64,000 nt of DNA from Methylobacterium aquaticum (GTDB taxonomy: Bacteria > Pseudomonadota > Alphaproteobacteria > Rhizobiales > Beijerinckiaceae): the NCBI RefSeq assembly GCF_016804325.1, contig NZ_CP043627.1:6727001-6791000 (forward strand), read 5' to 3'. The position numbers were made by a program, and so were the translations under genes. Below, piece after piece: positions 17,018-27,800 of this stretch (its first letter is position 1; every line of letters starts with the position of its first letter). Below the pieces are notes generated by a model. It had not been told where the DNA came from. It did no database searches and was given only the letters and a program-made list of their open reading frames with translations.

Positions 17018-17857
17018 ATGAGCAAACGAACTGTTGCTGGACTAGCTTTTTCTCTCGTCTCGGTGGTTGCGGCCCAGGCGGCAGATCTGCCGGCAACGCG
17101 CTTCGCGCCGCCTGTCGTGTCCTTGCCCGTATTCACCTGGACCGGCGTCTACGCCGGGTTGAATGCGGGCGCGGCCTTCTCCGGTTCGGAGCGACCGCGC
17201 TACAGCGAAGGCGCAGGGTTCGTCGGACTCAATCCCGGCACGCTCTCGGGCTTCCAGCGTTCACGCGGGCAAACCGGGTTCGTCGGTGGCGGCCAGCTCG
17301 GATTCAATCGCCAGATAGGTAGCGTCGTGCTCGGCGTCGAGGCCGATATCCAGCATGCCGATCTCTCGCGGCGGCGTTCGGGCGCGGGCACCTTGCCGAA
17401 CGTGCCCGCTGGCTTCACCGACAATGACACCCTGACCGCACGCTCACGCTTGGATTACCTCGGCACCGTTCGCGGACGGATAGGCTTCCTGCCGACCGAG
17501 CGCCTGATGGTCTATGCCACCGGCGGTCTCGCTTACGGCGGCGTCACGACCCGCACAGCCTACACCGACATCGGCACGGGGGCCTTCTTCCCCGGCGGCA
17601 TCAACGTGATCCCGTATGCCGGATCCCGCTCCGCGACCCAGGTCGGCTACGTCGCCGGCGGCGGCATCGAGTATGCCTTCACCGATCGCCTCAGCGCCAA
17701 GATCGAAGGCATCTATGCCGACCTCGGCAGCTCGAGCGTGACGGCCCGTTATACTGGCACCGGCGGCACCGGCCCGACCGACACCTACACGGTGCGCGAA
17801 CCCAACCGCTTCGGTCTCGTCCGTGCCGGCTTGAACTACCGCTTCACCGAGCTCTGA
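17018..17857 (+). CDS. outer-membrane beta-barrel protein (Omp25/opacity-like)
   Basis: A 279-residue protein with a signal peptide (MSKRTVAGLAFSLVSVVAAQ, cut after AQA). The mature part alternates short strands rich in G, Y and aromatic residues: FTWTGVYAGLNAGAAF, GGQLGFNRQIGSVVLGVEAD, YLGTVRGRIGFLPTERLMVY, VGYVAGGGIEYAFTDRLSAK. It ends in LVRAGLNYRFTEL, close to the C-terminal aromatic signal for barrel insertion. Such 8-stranded porin-like proteins are abundant in Rhizobiales envelopes. Start ATG 17018 was chosen for the signal peptide. The next gene starts 100 bp downstream on the same strand. Confidence 0.88.
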   Translation: MSKRTVAGLAFSLVSVVAAQAADLPATRFAPPVVSLPVFTWTGVYAGLNAGAAFSGSERPRYSEGAGFVGLNPGTLSGFQRSRGQTGFVGGGQLGFNRQIGSVVLGVEADIQHADLSRRRSGAGTLPNVPAGFTDNDTLTARSRLDYLGTVRGRIGFLPTERLMVYATGGLAYGGVTTRTAYTDIGTGAFFPGGINVIPYAGSRSATQVGYVAGGGIEYAFTDRLSAKIEGIYADLGSSSVTARYTGTGGTGPTDTYTVREPNRFGLVRAGLNYRFTEL

Positions 17858-17957
17858 CGTGTCCGCGAACAGCCCCGACCTGATGACGCCCGGCATCGTG
17901 GATCCCCCCGGATCGGCGATGCCGCGCCCCAATTTGTCCTTCGAACGAGTTTCCTCG

Positions 17958-19943
17958 ATGTTGAACCGTGCCGTGCGCGCACCGTCGATGCTTGCCGCCC
18001 TCATCTTCGTGGCGGCGGGAGGGCCAGCCCTCGCCGGCGGCCCGCCGCCCATTCCCGAATGGGTCGAATCCTATGCGCGCGAGGCGATGAGCGCGCCGGT
18101 CACGCTCGAGAACGCAAGAAAATACCATTTCTATCAGCTGCCGCGGAGTCTGCGGTCCGATCATCCGTTCATCTACGACGTTGATATCGCTCCCCTCCTC
18201 AAGCAGTTCCGAAATTACGGCAATGGCCAGCGCGAAACCCTTAAGCGCCTGCTCGACGAGAAACTGGCCACGATCCAAACGGTGGAGGAGGCTGGCCCGT
18301 ATCACGGGCAATGTTCCTGGATCATGGCGCGTGAGGGTGGGAACGACGTCACCCAGGTGCAGATCGACCTTGACACCTATTGTCGGACGAAGGCGGTGCC
18401 GGTTGCCTACCAGCGCCTCGTTCGCGAACACGCTGAGCGGTTGGATCTGCGCTTGGCCCAGCTTCGCAACGTCGACGTCTCCTTTCCCGGTCGTTTCATT
18501 GGGACCGACCGCTTCATTCAAAATACTGACATCGGCAGCACCTATGCGAAGGCCGTCGAAGCCCGGTTGGGCGCAGCACAGCCGGCCGTCATCGGCGAAC
18601 TCGCTCAGACCTACCGTGAGAAGCCCCTCAGCGAGGATCCGCTGCAGACCGGTGGCGCGCAGTGCCAGGCGCTTCTTGGCCGTTGGTACCCGAAATCCGA
18701 TCCCATCCGGGATCTCGCCATGAACGATCCGCTGCGTGGCGGAACCAGCGGCGAGGAGGCTGCCGGCGGCTTCGCCCAGGCCGTCAGTACAGCCTGCAAG
18801 CGCGAGGCGAATGCCTGGCTGATGCGGCAGCAGCCGGCGATCGGGACGGCGATCAAAGCCAGCCTCAACACCGCCGACGCGGCAGATGGCCCGGTTTTGT
18901 CGGTGCGGGCCCGATGCGAGACCGCGCTCGGTCGTTGGTTTCGATCCTTCGATAGGTTCGAACTCGCGTTCATCGGGCCCCTCCGGCAGACGTGCGCGAC
19001 CGAAGCCGGACAACTCGTCGACCGGGACATCGACGTTCGTGCCAAGTCGGTCGCGGCGCGGCTCGAGGGTGCGCCGCGGACGCTTGATGGTCTGGAGCAG
19101 CGGAACTGGTTCGAGCCGTCGTCGAGCGATCTTTCGGCGGTCGCCGATCCCAGGGATCCGGGTCGGGATGGGGTCGTCACCCTGATGACCGATCGCACGA
19201 TCGCCATGACCCGCCCGTTCCGGGAGGAGGCTCAGGTCAACGCGATCACAGGTCTCGAAAAGGCCTATGCCGACGGCGGCCTCACCGATGCCGGACTGCG
19301 TCCGGCCCGGAATCTCTGTGGTCCCTATCTTGGCAGCGCGACGCGGACGCTGCCGGCTGGTGGCGGAACCGTTCGGAAGGCGATCGAGACCGCGTGCCGC
19401 AGTCAGGAAGCGAAGGTTGCGGTCGCAAGGGGGATTTCCGCCCAGGCGAAGTCGAACATCGACACCGTGCTCGACAAGGGCAACCTGACCGTCCTCTCTC
19501 CGAGGGGCGAGACGGTGACCGTGGATCCGCGCATGGTTGTCACGGCAGCGGCGGCAAACGGCTTTCAGGTGACCTTCCAGCAGTCCCGGACGCTGTTCTT
19601 CGCGAAGCGCTATGCGATCCGCATCACACCGTTTGGACAGAACGCGCCCGCGCTCGATGGTGCTCTCGAGCCTGAGACCCGTGCCGATGGGGTTGCGCTT
19701 TGGCGAATTACCCAACTCGACGGTCTGCCCGGCATCGACGGCCCGTTGGCGACGCTCTCCTGTGTCGCCCGAAGCAAGAAGGACGGGGGTGACACCGTTG
19801 TCCTCGCAGCCGCCGGTCTCGCTGCGGCCGCTGCCGATGCTCCGTGGACCGCAGGCCTGTTCCTCGGTGCCGCCTTCACCGAAGCCGCCTTGAGTTCCGC
19901 CTGCCGGACCGCAGCGAACGCGTTCACCGGGATAACGCCGTAG
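17958..19943 (+). CDS. secreted protein with repeated cysteine-pair modules, unknown function
   Basis: A 661-residue exported protein. I chose ATG 17958 because it gives a clean signal peptide (RAVRAPSMLAALIFVAAGGP, cut near ALA-G). No catalytic motif was recognised. The mature chain has a recurring helical unit in which one cysteine is followed 23-44 residues later by a second: C119/C142, C236/C280, C320/C346, C454/C480 and a final pair near the C-terminus. Units 2 and 3 share CxxxLGRW; the second cysteine is often followed by a basic or acidic residue and EA. The pairs are probably disulfides in the periplasm. It is followed by two more small envelope genes on the same strand. Function unknown. 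Confidence 0.75.
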   Translation: MLNRAVRAPSMLAALIFVAAGGPALAGGPPPIPEWVESYAREAMSAPVTLENARKYHFYQLPRSLRSDHPFIYDVDIAPLLKQFRNYGNGQRETLKRLLDEKLATIQTVEEAGPYHGQCSWIMAREGGNDVTQVQIDLDTYCRTKAVPVAYQRLVREHAERLDLRLAQLRNVDVSFPGRFIGTDRFIQNTDIGSTYAKAVEARLGAAQPAVIGELAQTYREKPLSEDPLQTGGAQCQALLGRWYPKSDPIRDLAMNDPLRGGTSGEEAAGGFAQAVSTACKREANAWLMRQQPAIGTAIKASLNTADAADGPVLSVRARCETALGRWFRSFDRFELAFIGPLRQTCATEAGQLVDRDIDVRAKSVAARLEGAPRTLDGLEQRNWFEPSSSDLSAVADPRDPGRDGVVTLMTDRTIAMTRPFREEAQVNAITGLEKAYADGGLTDAGLRPARNLCGPYLGSATRTLPAGGGTVRKAIETACRSQEAKVAVARGISAQAKSNIDTVLDKGNLTVLSPRGETVTVDPRMVVTAAAANGFQVTFQQSRTLFFAKRYAIRITPFGQNAPALDGALEPETRADGVALWRITQLDGLPGIDGPLATLSCVARSKKDGGDTVVLAAAGLAAAAADAPWTAGLFLGAAFTEAALSSACRTAANAFTGITP

Positions 19944-20046
19944 CGCCGCCGCGTCGCGCCAGCGATCCGTCCGGCCCGATAGGGCCGCCGAGTTGCCGGC
20001 GCGGACCCTCTCGCCCATCCATGACGCCGACGAGCAAGGCACCCTG

Positions 20047-20652
20047 ATGTCAGCTGTCTACCTGCAACCCGTTACCTCGCCAGGGCTCGCGCATTATGAG
20101 CGCCTCCTGGATCTCACCGGCACCCAGTATCGACTCGACGATGGCACGCACGGCGTCGGCGTCGTTCTGGGCATGCTCGACACCCGCACCGGCCGCCTGC
20201 CGATCGGCCTCGTCGATGCGCGGCGCGCCTACTGGGACGACACGCTGTTCTACGATGCCAACCGGCGCTGCCTCGCCGTCGTCGCTCCGGATCGATGGGC
20301 GGCGTTCGTCGGCACGTACGCAGGCGGCGGCTGGCTGCTCGGCCTCGTCGGCGGTCTCGGCGGCTTCGCGCTGATGACGGTCGCGGCACTCGGCTCGGTG
20401 GTGCTCGACATTTTCCGGTTCGCCGTCTTCCCTGCCATGCTGCTCGGTCTCGTCGGGCTGCTGGTCTACGGCCTTATCGGCTACGCCGTGATCATGACCG
20501 CGCTGCAGGCCCTACCGTACCTGCTCGGCGGCATCGTGGCCTGGCTCGGGCTGTGCGGCCTGATCGCCCTGGAGCGCCACGCCCGCTGCCGCCGGACCGG
20601 GTGCGCCATCGAGACCCTGCTCGAACGCCAGCTCATGCCGATCTTCGGCTGA
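20047..20652 (+). CDS. membrane protein, unknown function
   Basis: A 201-residue protein. Residues 1-80 are soluble (YLQPVTSPGLAHYERLLDLT; VLGMLDTRTGRLPIGLVDAR). Then follow three or four transmembrane segments: GGWLLGLVGGLGGFALMTVA, FAVFPAMLLGLVGLLVYGLI and LPYLLGGIVAWLGLCGLIAL. The C-terminal tail is short and basic, with two cysteines. I recognise no family. ATG 20047 is favoured over the upstream frame. It is 103 bp downstream of the cysteine-module protein and 64 bp upstream of a secreted protein, so the three may be co-transcribed. Confidence 0.7.
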   Translation: MSAVYLQPVTSPGLAHYERLLDLTGTQYRLDDGTHGVGVVLGMLDTRTGRLPIGLVDARRAYWDDTLFYDANRRCLAVVAPDRWAAFVGTYAGGGWLLGLVGGLGGFALMTVAALGSVVLDIFRFAVFPAMLLGLVGLLVYGLIGYAVIMTALQALPYLLGGIVAWLGLCGLIALERHARCRRTGCAIETLLERQLMPIFG

Positions 20653-20716
20653 CCGCGCGCACGTCGGGCGATGCCGTTCGACGAACCTACCACTTCCACC
20701 CCCCAGTGAGACGATA

Positions 20717-21229
20717 ATGACCCTGAACCGCCTCGCGATGTCGGCGGCGCTTGCTGCGTGCGCCATTCTCAGCCCGGCCCACGCGGAGACGGCGTGGCAG
20801 AAGCTGACTTACTCGGATCCACGCCACCCCTCTGCCTTCACACCGCTCGTCGCACCCCTGTGGCAGCGCGAGCTCGCCGGTACACCGTTTCACCAGATCC
20901 ACGCGACGCGCATCGATCAGGACGGTGCGACGTACCTGGTCAGCGTCGCGTTCGCTGGCGGCCTATGCGAGATGGGTGCGAACGGGCGCAACGCGGTCGC
21001 TGAGCCGGCGATCTGTCCGGCACGCATCGACCTGATACGCGATGGCAAGGTCGTGAGCACGACCCGCGGGCGGGTCTGCTCGGTCGCACCTCTCCCGGAG
21101 GATACGACGGCCAACCAGTCCGACCGGACAGAGGTTCGGGTCGATCCGGCGACTCGTACAATCAGCTTCCGCTCGATCATGAACGGCAAGTCAGTGCGAG
21201 CCTGTCAGCGGCGGATAGCGCTACGATAA
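20717..21229 (+). CDS. small secreted protein, unknown function
   Basis: A 170-residue protein with a signal peptide (MTLNRLAMSAALAACAILSP, cut after AHA). The mature part has four cysteines (GGLCEMG, PAICPAR, GRVCSVA, VRACQRR), probably two disulfides. No family was recognised. It is the last of the same-strand envelope cluster starting at 17018; the IS21 element begins 130 bp further on. Confidence 0.72.
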   Translation: MTLNRLAMSAALAACAILSPAHAETAWQKLTYSDPRHPSAFTPLVAPLWQRELAGTPFHQIHATRIDQDGATYLVSVAFAGGLCEMGANGRNAVAEPAICPARIDLIRDGKVVSTTRGRVCSVAPLPEDTTANQSDRTEVRVDPATRTISFRSIMNGKSVRACQRRIALR

Positions 21230-21473
21230 GACGGGATTCGGATCACCACGAACACAGGAGGGCCGGCAAGAAAGTGACTCTTGTGATCCATGGACTGATG
21301 GATCCAACGATCGTTCGAACATGGGGTACGACGGGATCTTATTCGTGGCCGTGATTACTGTGATTAGGCGTGGAATAAGGACCCCGTTTCCGGGGTGATC
21401 GGCGTCCAAACGGGACCCCCAGGATACTTCATCCAGACTGCCTCCCGCATTCGGAACGGGAGGCTCGCGGAGG

Positions 21474-22973
21474 ATGTTGGTCGTGGAGACGGTCGCGAAG
21501 ATCCGCCGCGCGTACTTCGTGCAGCATAAGCCGATCAAGCAGATCTGCCGGGAGCTGAAGCTCTCCCGCAAGGTCGTCAGGAAGGTGATCCGCTCGGAGG
21601 CAACTGCCTTCCGCTACACCCGCAGCGTCCAGCCTGCACCCAAGCTCGGGCCCTGGCGCGACGAGCTCGACCGGATGCTGGCGGCCAATACGGGGAAGCC
21701 GGCGCGGGAGCGGCTGACGCTGACCCGTATCTTCGAGGCGCTGCGGGGGCTCGGCTACGAGGGCGGCTATGATGCCGTCCGCCGCTACGCCAAGACGTGG
21801 AAGCGCCAGCAGGCCAGCGTGACGGCTCCCGCCTTCGTGCCACTCGCCTTCGCCCCGGGTGAGGCCTACCAGTTCGACTGGAGCCACGAGATCGTGCTGA
21901 TCGCCGGCGTCACCACGACGGTCAAGGTCGCCCACGTCCGGCTCTGCCACTCGCGCATGCTGTTCGTGCGGGCCTATCCGCGCGAGAGCCAGGAGATGGT
22001 CTTCGACGCCCACGACCGGGCGTTCGCCTTCTTCCGCGGCACCTGCCAGCGGGGCATCTACGACAACATGAAGACCGCGGTCGAGACGATCTTCGTCGGG
22101 CGCGAGCGCGCCTACAACCGCCGCTTCCTGCAGATGTGCTCGCACTACCTCGTCGAGCCCGTGGCCTGCACGCCCGCGTCAGGCTGGGAGAAGGGGCAGG
22201 TCGAGAACCAGGTCGGGCTGGTGCGCGAGCGCCTGTTCACCCCGCGCGTCCGGGTGAGAAGCTACGACGAGCTCAACGCCCTGCTGCTCGACGGGGTCGT
22301 CGCCTACGCCAAGGCCCACCCGCATCCCGAGCAGCGCGAACTGACGATCTGGCAGGCCTTCGAAGCCGAACGGGGAGCCCTGGTCCCCTACGCCGGACGC
22401 TTCGACGGCTTCCACGCCGTCCCGGCGGCCGTGTCCTCGACCTGCCTGGTGCGCTTCGACAACAACAAGTACTCGGTCATGGCCTCGGCCATCGGTCGCC
22501 CGGTCGAGGTGCGCGCCTATGCCGAGCGCATCGAGATCCGCCAGGACGGACGCGTCGTCGCCGAGCACCCGCGGGCCTTCGGACGCGGCCAGACGGTGTT
22601 CGACCCCTGGCACTACGTCCCCGTGCTCGCCCGCAAGCCCGGCGCGCTGCGCAACGGCGCACCGTTCAAGGACTGGGTCCTGCCCGCCGCCCTCGAACGG
22701 ATCCGCCGCAAGCTCGCCGGCAGCGCCGACGGCGACCGCCAGATGGTCGAGATCCTCACCGCCGTGCTCGGCGACGGCCTCTCCGCGGTCGAAGCGGCCA
22801 GCGCCGAGGCACTGCGCGAGGGCGTGCACTCGGCCGACGTGGTGCTCAACATCCTGGCCCGCCAGCGGGAGCCGCCCGCGCCCGTCTCGCTGCTGACGCC
22901 CGAGAGCCTGCGGCTGCGCCACGAGCCGGTCGCCGACTGTGCCCGCTACGACAGCCTGAGGAGAGCCCCATGA
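21474..22973 (+). CDS. istA: IS21 transposase IstA
   Basis: A 499-residue DDE transposase. The N-terminal HTH is [20 protein letters not shown]. The catalytic core starts at [20 protein letters not shown] (first D) and includes [18 protein letters not shown] (second D) and [20 protein letters not shown] (E). A C-terminal Mu-transposase-like beta-barrel follows ([20 protein letters not shown]). It overlaps istB by 4 bp. No disruption is seen, so it is likely functional. Confidence 0.93.
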   Translation: MLVVETVAKIRRAYFVQHKPIKQICRELKLSRKVVRKVIRSEATAFRYTRSVQPAPKLGPWRDELDRMLAANTGKPARERLTLTRIFEALRGLGYEGGYDAVRRYAKTWKRQQASVTAPAFVPLAFAPGEAYQFDWSHEIVLIAGVTTTVKVAHVRLCHSRMLFVRAYPRESQEMVFDAHDRAFAFFRGTCQRGIYDNMKTAVETIFVGRERAYNRRFLQMCSHYLVEPVACTPASGWEKGQVENQVGLVRERLFTPRVRVRSYDELNALLLDGVVAYAKAHPHPEQRELTIWQAFEAERGALVPYAGRFDGFHAVPAAVSSTCLVRFDNNKYSVMASAIGRPVEVRAYAERIEIRQDGRVVAEHPRAFGRGQTVFDPWHYVPVLARKPGALRNGAPFKDWVLPAALERIRRKLAGSADGDRQMVEILTAVLGDGLSAVEAASAEALREGVHSADVVLNILARQREPPAPVSLLTPESLRLRHEPVADCARYDSLRRAP

Positions 22974-23704
22974 TGGAACGTCAGCAGATCCTCGCCACCA
23001 TGGGCGAGCTGAAGCTGTTCGGGATGAAGGCGGCCTACGACGAGATCATCAAGGTCGCCCTCAAGCGCAGCCACGAACCGCAGCAGATCGTCGGCGACCT
23101 GTTGCAGGCCGAGATCAGCGAGAAGCAGGCGCGCTCGATCCGCTACCAGATGACGATTGCCAAGCTGCCCCTGGCCAAGGACCTCGCCGAGTTCGCCTTT
23201 GCCGGGACGCCGATCAACGAAGGTCTGGTGCGCGACCTCTGCGGCGGCGAGTTCCTGGCCCACCAGCGCAACGTCGTGCTGGTGGGCGGCACCGGCACGG
23301 GCAAGACGCACCTGGCCATCGCGGTCGCCCGGTCGTGCATCCGGGACGGGGCGCGGGCCCGGTTCTACAACGTGGTCGACCTCGTCAACCGGCTCGAGGC
23401 CGAGGCGCGAGCCGGCCGGCAGGGCCGCATCGCCGACCACCTCGCCCGGCCCGACCTGGTGGTGCTGGACGAACTCGGCTACCTGCCGTTCGCGCAGTCG
23501 GGCGGTCAGCTGCTGTTCCACCTGATCAGCCGGCTCTACGAGACCACCTCGATCGTGGTGACGACCAACCTGGCGTTCGGGGAGTGGCCGAGCGTGTTTG
23601 CCGGCGACGCCAAGATGACGACGGCACTGCTCGATCGGCTGACCCACCACTGCGAGATCGTCGAGACCGGCAACGAGAGCTGGCGCTTCAAGAACCGGGC
23701 GTGA
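22970..23704 (+). CDS. istB: IS21 helper ATPase IstB
   Basis: A 244-residue AAA+ ATPase starting in the ATGATGA overlap with istA. Walker A is [18 protein letters not shown], Walker B is [12 protein letters not shown], and sensor-type residues follow in [13 protein letters not shown]. The N-terminal GMKAAYDEI and [19 protein letters not shown] segments are standard for IstB. It assembles on target DNA and recruits IstA. Confidence 0.95.
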   Translation: MMERQQILATMGELKLFGMKAAYDEIIKVALKRSHEPQQIVGDLLQAEISEKQARSIRYQMTIAKLPLAKDLAEFAFAGTPINEGLVRDLCGGEFLAHQRNVVLVGGTGTGKTHLAIAVARSCIRDGARARFYNVVDLVNRLEAEARAGRQGRIADHLARPDLVVLDELGYLPFAQSGGQLLFHLISRLYETTSIVVTTNLAFGEWPSVFAGDAKMTTALLDRLTHHCEIVETGNESWRFKNRA

Positions 23705-23857
23705 GGGCGGCCTGTGCGCGGCTCATCCTGGCCCCCTGCTCAGCCCGGCTGCGCCACCCCGACCCGCTTCGCCGGGCTGAGCAGGGGCGTCGCGCATGCT
23801 CAACAAGGGGGCCCGATTGGACGCCGATCAGGGGTCCCGTTCCGATGCCGTTTGACA

Positions 23858-24248
23858 CCCGTCGCGCCTGCTCCTTACGGAGGCGATCGATGAGGCGCTT
23901 TGCAAGCCGTCCACGGAATGACGTCTCGAAGCCGATCCCGTCCGCAGAGTCGGGGTCGAGGATAGACACAACCATCGCTCCGACCACCTCGAGCACAGCG
24001 TCCTCACCACCGTTCTCGTGCCGTGCGCTGACCTGTGGCCGGAGGACCCGCTGAGCCGTCGCGCAGAGATGCTTGAGCAGCTGTTCGCGAAGGCGGCCGT
24101 CCGCTGTCGGATCGAGACGGCGGCAAGCGGCGACGATCGTCCTGGGATCATGCTTGTCGAGCGATCCGCCATCCGTGGCCTCCTGCCAGAACGCGCGAAG
24201 GCGCTCGATCGAGACACCGTCTTGAACGTTCACACGTGCCCCCGTCAT
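23858..24248 (-). pseudogene. small gene truncated by IS21; weakly sigma-factor-like
   Basis: The frame from ATG 24248 reads MTGARVNVQDGVSIERLRAF, then HLCATAQRVLRPQV, GGEDAVLEVVGAMVVSILDP and FRGRLAKRLIDRLRKEQARR. It runs into the IS21 end at 23857 and stops inside it (at 23688), so about 130 native residues remain. The F-x(10)-DRLRKEQ segment recalls region 2 of extracytoplasmic sigma factors, but the match is weak and I do not assign it. The missing 3' part is not present left of the IS, so the insertion was followed by a deletion or rearrangement. Confidence 0.55.
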
Positions 24249-24840
24249 GCGAGAGCCTGCCTCTCTAGCGAAGGTGCAGGCTACGAATCGGTAGCGCGGT
24301 GCGAAAATCTTACACCGCTGCGGCAAGGCCCCGCACGAACGGTGCGGAGCGAGCGGCCCGAAACGCTGGCCAGTACTGATTGGTGGTCGCGGGGTTTGTC
24401 TGCCCGATAATGGCAGTCCCCGGTCGCGAACACCGTCACGCATACTCTAGAAAGAGCCGCGAGGCGGCTTTCGAAAAAAATCTAGGCAGAGCCGCAAGGC
24501 GTTTCCGGATCAACAAGGCTACAGGCGGCGTATGGAGGCCATCTTTTTAGTCTAGGGCGAGATGCTCTCCCGAACGATCGGCCTCAAACTCGCGCCCGAG
24601 GCCAGCATGCCTTGCGTTACATTGAAAACTCCGTGAGCGCTGTCAGTAGATTGAATCTTGAGAGGGCACGTCGGGTACCCCGACGCGCCCTCATTACTCT
24701 CACGTTCGCGATGCGTTGGTTTTCAACTGTGCGTTGAATAACCGCACTATGGTTCGAATTGGCCTACGCTTTGGTTCCGTAGGTCGATTCTATGGTTCGC
24801 TCCACAGCTCCACACACTGCCTACCGGCGCGATCCAATCC
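24249..24840. other. intergenic region, no gene seen
   Basis: About 590 bp between the start of the truncated gene and the nrdJ stop. It includes two similar short sequences, AGAGCCGCGAGGCG at about 24465 and AGAGCCGCAAGGCG at about 24488, and a long hairpin (24662-24692). Confidence 0.55.
24662..24692. terminator. strong hairpin downstream of nrdJ
   Basis: GAGGGCACGTCGGG-TA-CCCCGACGCGCCCTC pairs over about 14 bp with one mismatch. It lies about 150 bp beyond the nrdJ stop. No T-tract follows on either strand, so terminator function is tentative. Confidence 0.45.
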
Positions 24841-27800
24841 TCAGCTGCACCCCGTCGTACCACCGCAAGTGTCGCACTTCAGGCAGGTCCCGTTCCGCAC
24901 CAGAGTGAAGTTGGCGCATTCCGGACAGGCCTCGCCGACATAGCCCTTCATCTTCGCCTCGGCGCGCCGGTCGGACACGCTGCGGCCGGCCGGTGCCGGG
25001 TCCGGCTTGGCAAAGGGGAGGGCCTCGACGAGAGCCTCGACCTTGCCGGCCAGGCTCGGCTCGGTCTTGAGCGCCACCGCGCCCCGCACCGCCAGCACCG
25101 TGCCGCCCGCTGGGGCCGACTGGCCCGTGGCGGGCGCCGTGACACCCGCCGTCGCACCGCCCGGGCCGCCCTGGATCAGGGTCAGCCGGTCGCCGGAGCC
25201 GCGCAGCAGGCCGCGCGACACGACGTTGTGGGCCGGCACCGAGTCCGAGGCCGTGGGCTTGGCCGGGGAGACGCCGGTCGCCGCGTTGCCGATCTCCGAG
25301 AGGTCGACATGGGCGAGGTCGTTGCGGCCGAGATACGAGATCGCCAGCTCGCGGAACACGTAGTCGAGCACCGAGGTGGCGTTCTTGATCGCGTCGTTGC
25401 CCTGGACGAAGCCGGCCGGCTCGAACCGGGTGAAGGTGAAGGCGTCGACGTACTCCTCCAGCGGCACGCCGTATTGCAGGCCGAGCGAGACCGAGATCGC
25501 AAAGTTGTTGATGAAGGCCCGGAGAGCCGAGCCCTCCTTGTTCATGTCGAGGAAGATCTCGCCGAGCCGCCCGTCGTCGTACTCGCCGGTGCGCAGGAAG
25601 ATGGTGTGGCCGCCGATCTTGGCCTTCTGGGTGTAGCCCTTGCGGCGGCTCGGCAGCTTCTCCTGGGAGCGCAGGCGCTCGACGCGCTCGACGATCCGCT
25701 CGACGATCTTCTCCGTCACCGCGACGGTCTTGGCGACCGCCGGCTGGGCCAGGATGGCCTCGACGGTCTCGTCCTCGTCCTCCGACTCGTCGCTGATGAG
25801 GGCGGCGTTGAGGGGCTGCGACAGCTTCGAGCCGTCGCGGTAGAGGGCGTTGGCCTTCAGCGCCAGGGTCCAGGACAGCCGGTAGGCGTTCTTGCAATCC
25901 TCGACCGTGGCGTCGTTCGGCATGTTGATGGTCTTGGAGATCGCCCCCGAGATGAAGGGCTGCGCCGCCGCCATCATGCGGATGTGGCTCTCGACCGAGA
26001 GGTAGCGCTTGCCGATCCGGCCGCACGGATTGGCGCAGTCGAAGACCGGGTAGTGCTCCACCTTCAGATGCGGCGCGCCCTCGAGCGTCATCGCCCCGCA
26101 GACGTGGACGTTGGCGGCCTCGATGTCCTTGCGGCTGAAGCCGAGGAACGAGAGCAGGTCGAAGGACGGGTCGGCGAGCTTGTCGGCCGGCACCTTCAGG
26201 GTCTGGGTGAGGAAGTCCTCGCCGAGCGTCCAGCGGTTGAACACGAACTTGATGTCGAAGGCCGACTTCAGGCCCGCTTCCACCGCGGCGATCTTGTCGT
26301 CGGTGAAGCCCTTGGCGCGCAGAGAGCCCGGGTTGATCGCCGGGGCCTGGCCGAGCGAGCCGTGGCCGACGGCATAGGCCTCGATCTCGGCGATCTCGGC
26401 CTCGCGGTAGCCGAGGCTGCGCAGGGCATCCGGCACCGCCCGGTTGATGATCTTGAAGTAGCCACCGCCGGCCAGCTTCTTGAACTTCACCAGCGCGAAG
26501 TCGGGCTCGATGCCGGTGGTGTCGCAATCCATGACGAGGCCGATCGTGCCGGTCGGCGCGATGACGGTGGATTGCGCGTTGCGGTAGCCGTGCTCCTCGC
26601 CGAGCCGCAGGGCCCGGTCCCAGGCCGCCTTGGCGTGTTCCACCAGCTCGCCTTGCGGGCAGCCGGCATGGTCGAGCGGCACCGGGTTGGTGTTGAGGAA
26701 CTCGTAGCCGGTGGCCTCGCCGTGGGCGGCGCGGCGATGGTTGCGGATCACCCGCAGCATCGCGTCGGCATTCTCCTCGTAGGCCGGGAACGGCCCGAGC
26801 TCGCGCGCCATCTCGGCCGAGGTGGCGTAGGACACGCCGGTCATGATGGCGGTGAGCGCACCGGCGAGCGCCCGGCCCTCACGGGAATCGTAGGACAGGC
26901 CCATGGTCATCAAGAGGCCGCCGATATTGGCGTAGCCGAGGCCGAGCGTGCGGTACTTGTAGGAGAGGTCGGCGATCTCGCGGCTCGGGAACTGCGCCAT
27001 CAGCACCGAGATCTCGAGGACCACGGTCCAGAGCCGGCACAGATGCTCGTAGCCCTCGACGTCGAAGCGCTTGGCGCCGCGGTCGTAGAGAGCCAGCAGG
27101 TTCGCCGAGGCGAGGTTGCAGGCGGTGTCGTCGAGGAACATGTACTCGGAGCACGGGTTCGAGGCCCGGATCCGCCCGCCGACCGGGCAGGTATGCCAGT
27201 CGTTCATCGTGGTGTTGAAGTGCAGGCCCGGATCGGCCGAGGCCCAGGCGGCCTCCGCGATCTTGTCCCACAGCTCCGCCGCCTTGACGGTCTTGGCCGG
27301 CTTGCCGGTGGTGCGCTGGCTCAGGGTCCAGTCGGCGTCGGCGTCGACCGCGCGCAGGAAGTCGTCGGTGAGCGAGACCGAGTTGTTCGAGTTCTGGCCG
27401 GCGACGGTGAGGTAGGCCTCCGAATCCCAGTCGGTATCGTAGATCGGGAAGGAGATGTCGGTGTAGCCCTGGCGGGCATACTGGATCACCCGCTTGATCG
27501 CGGCATCCGGCACCATCGCCTTGCGGGCGGCCTTGACCTCGCGCTTGAGAGCGGGGTTGCGCTCGGGATCGAAGCAGGCGTCGCCCGCGGCCTCGCAGTT
27601 GACGCAGGCCTTCATCACCGCCTTGAGGTGCTTGGACACCACCTTGGAGCCGGTGACCAGCGCCGCGACCTTCTGCTCCTCCTTGACCTTCCAGTCGATG
27701 AAGGCCTCGACGTCCGGGTGGTCGATGTCGACGATCACCATCTTGGCGGCGCGGCGCGTCGTGCCGCCCGACTTGATCGCGCCGGCGGCCCGGTCGCCGA

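Larger units (their letters stand above)
21359..23857. mobile_element. IS21-family insertion sequence (2,499 bp)
   Basis: Terminal inverted repeats of 27 bp, both beginning TGT and ending GGACCCC, lie at 21359-21385 and 23831-23857 (17 of 27 positions match). Just inside them is a second repeat, TGATCGGCGTCCAA..CGGG, at 21396-21420 and inverted at 23807-23830. Multiple subterminal repeats are typical of IS21. The element holds istA and istB, both intact. The flanks (...GATTAC and CCCGTC...) do not form a target duplication. The right end interrupts a gene at 23858. Confidence 0.85.

Noticed and set aside
23858..24248. Confident ECF sigma factor assignment for the truncated gene
   Set aside because: Only a short region resembles sigma region 2 and the C-terminal half is missing; left as unknown.
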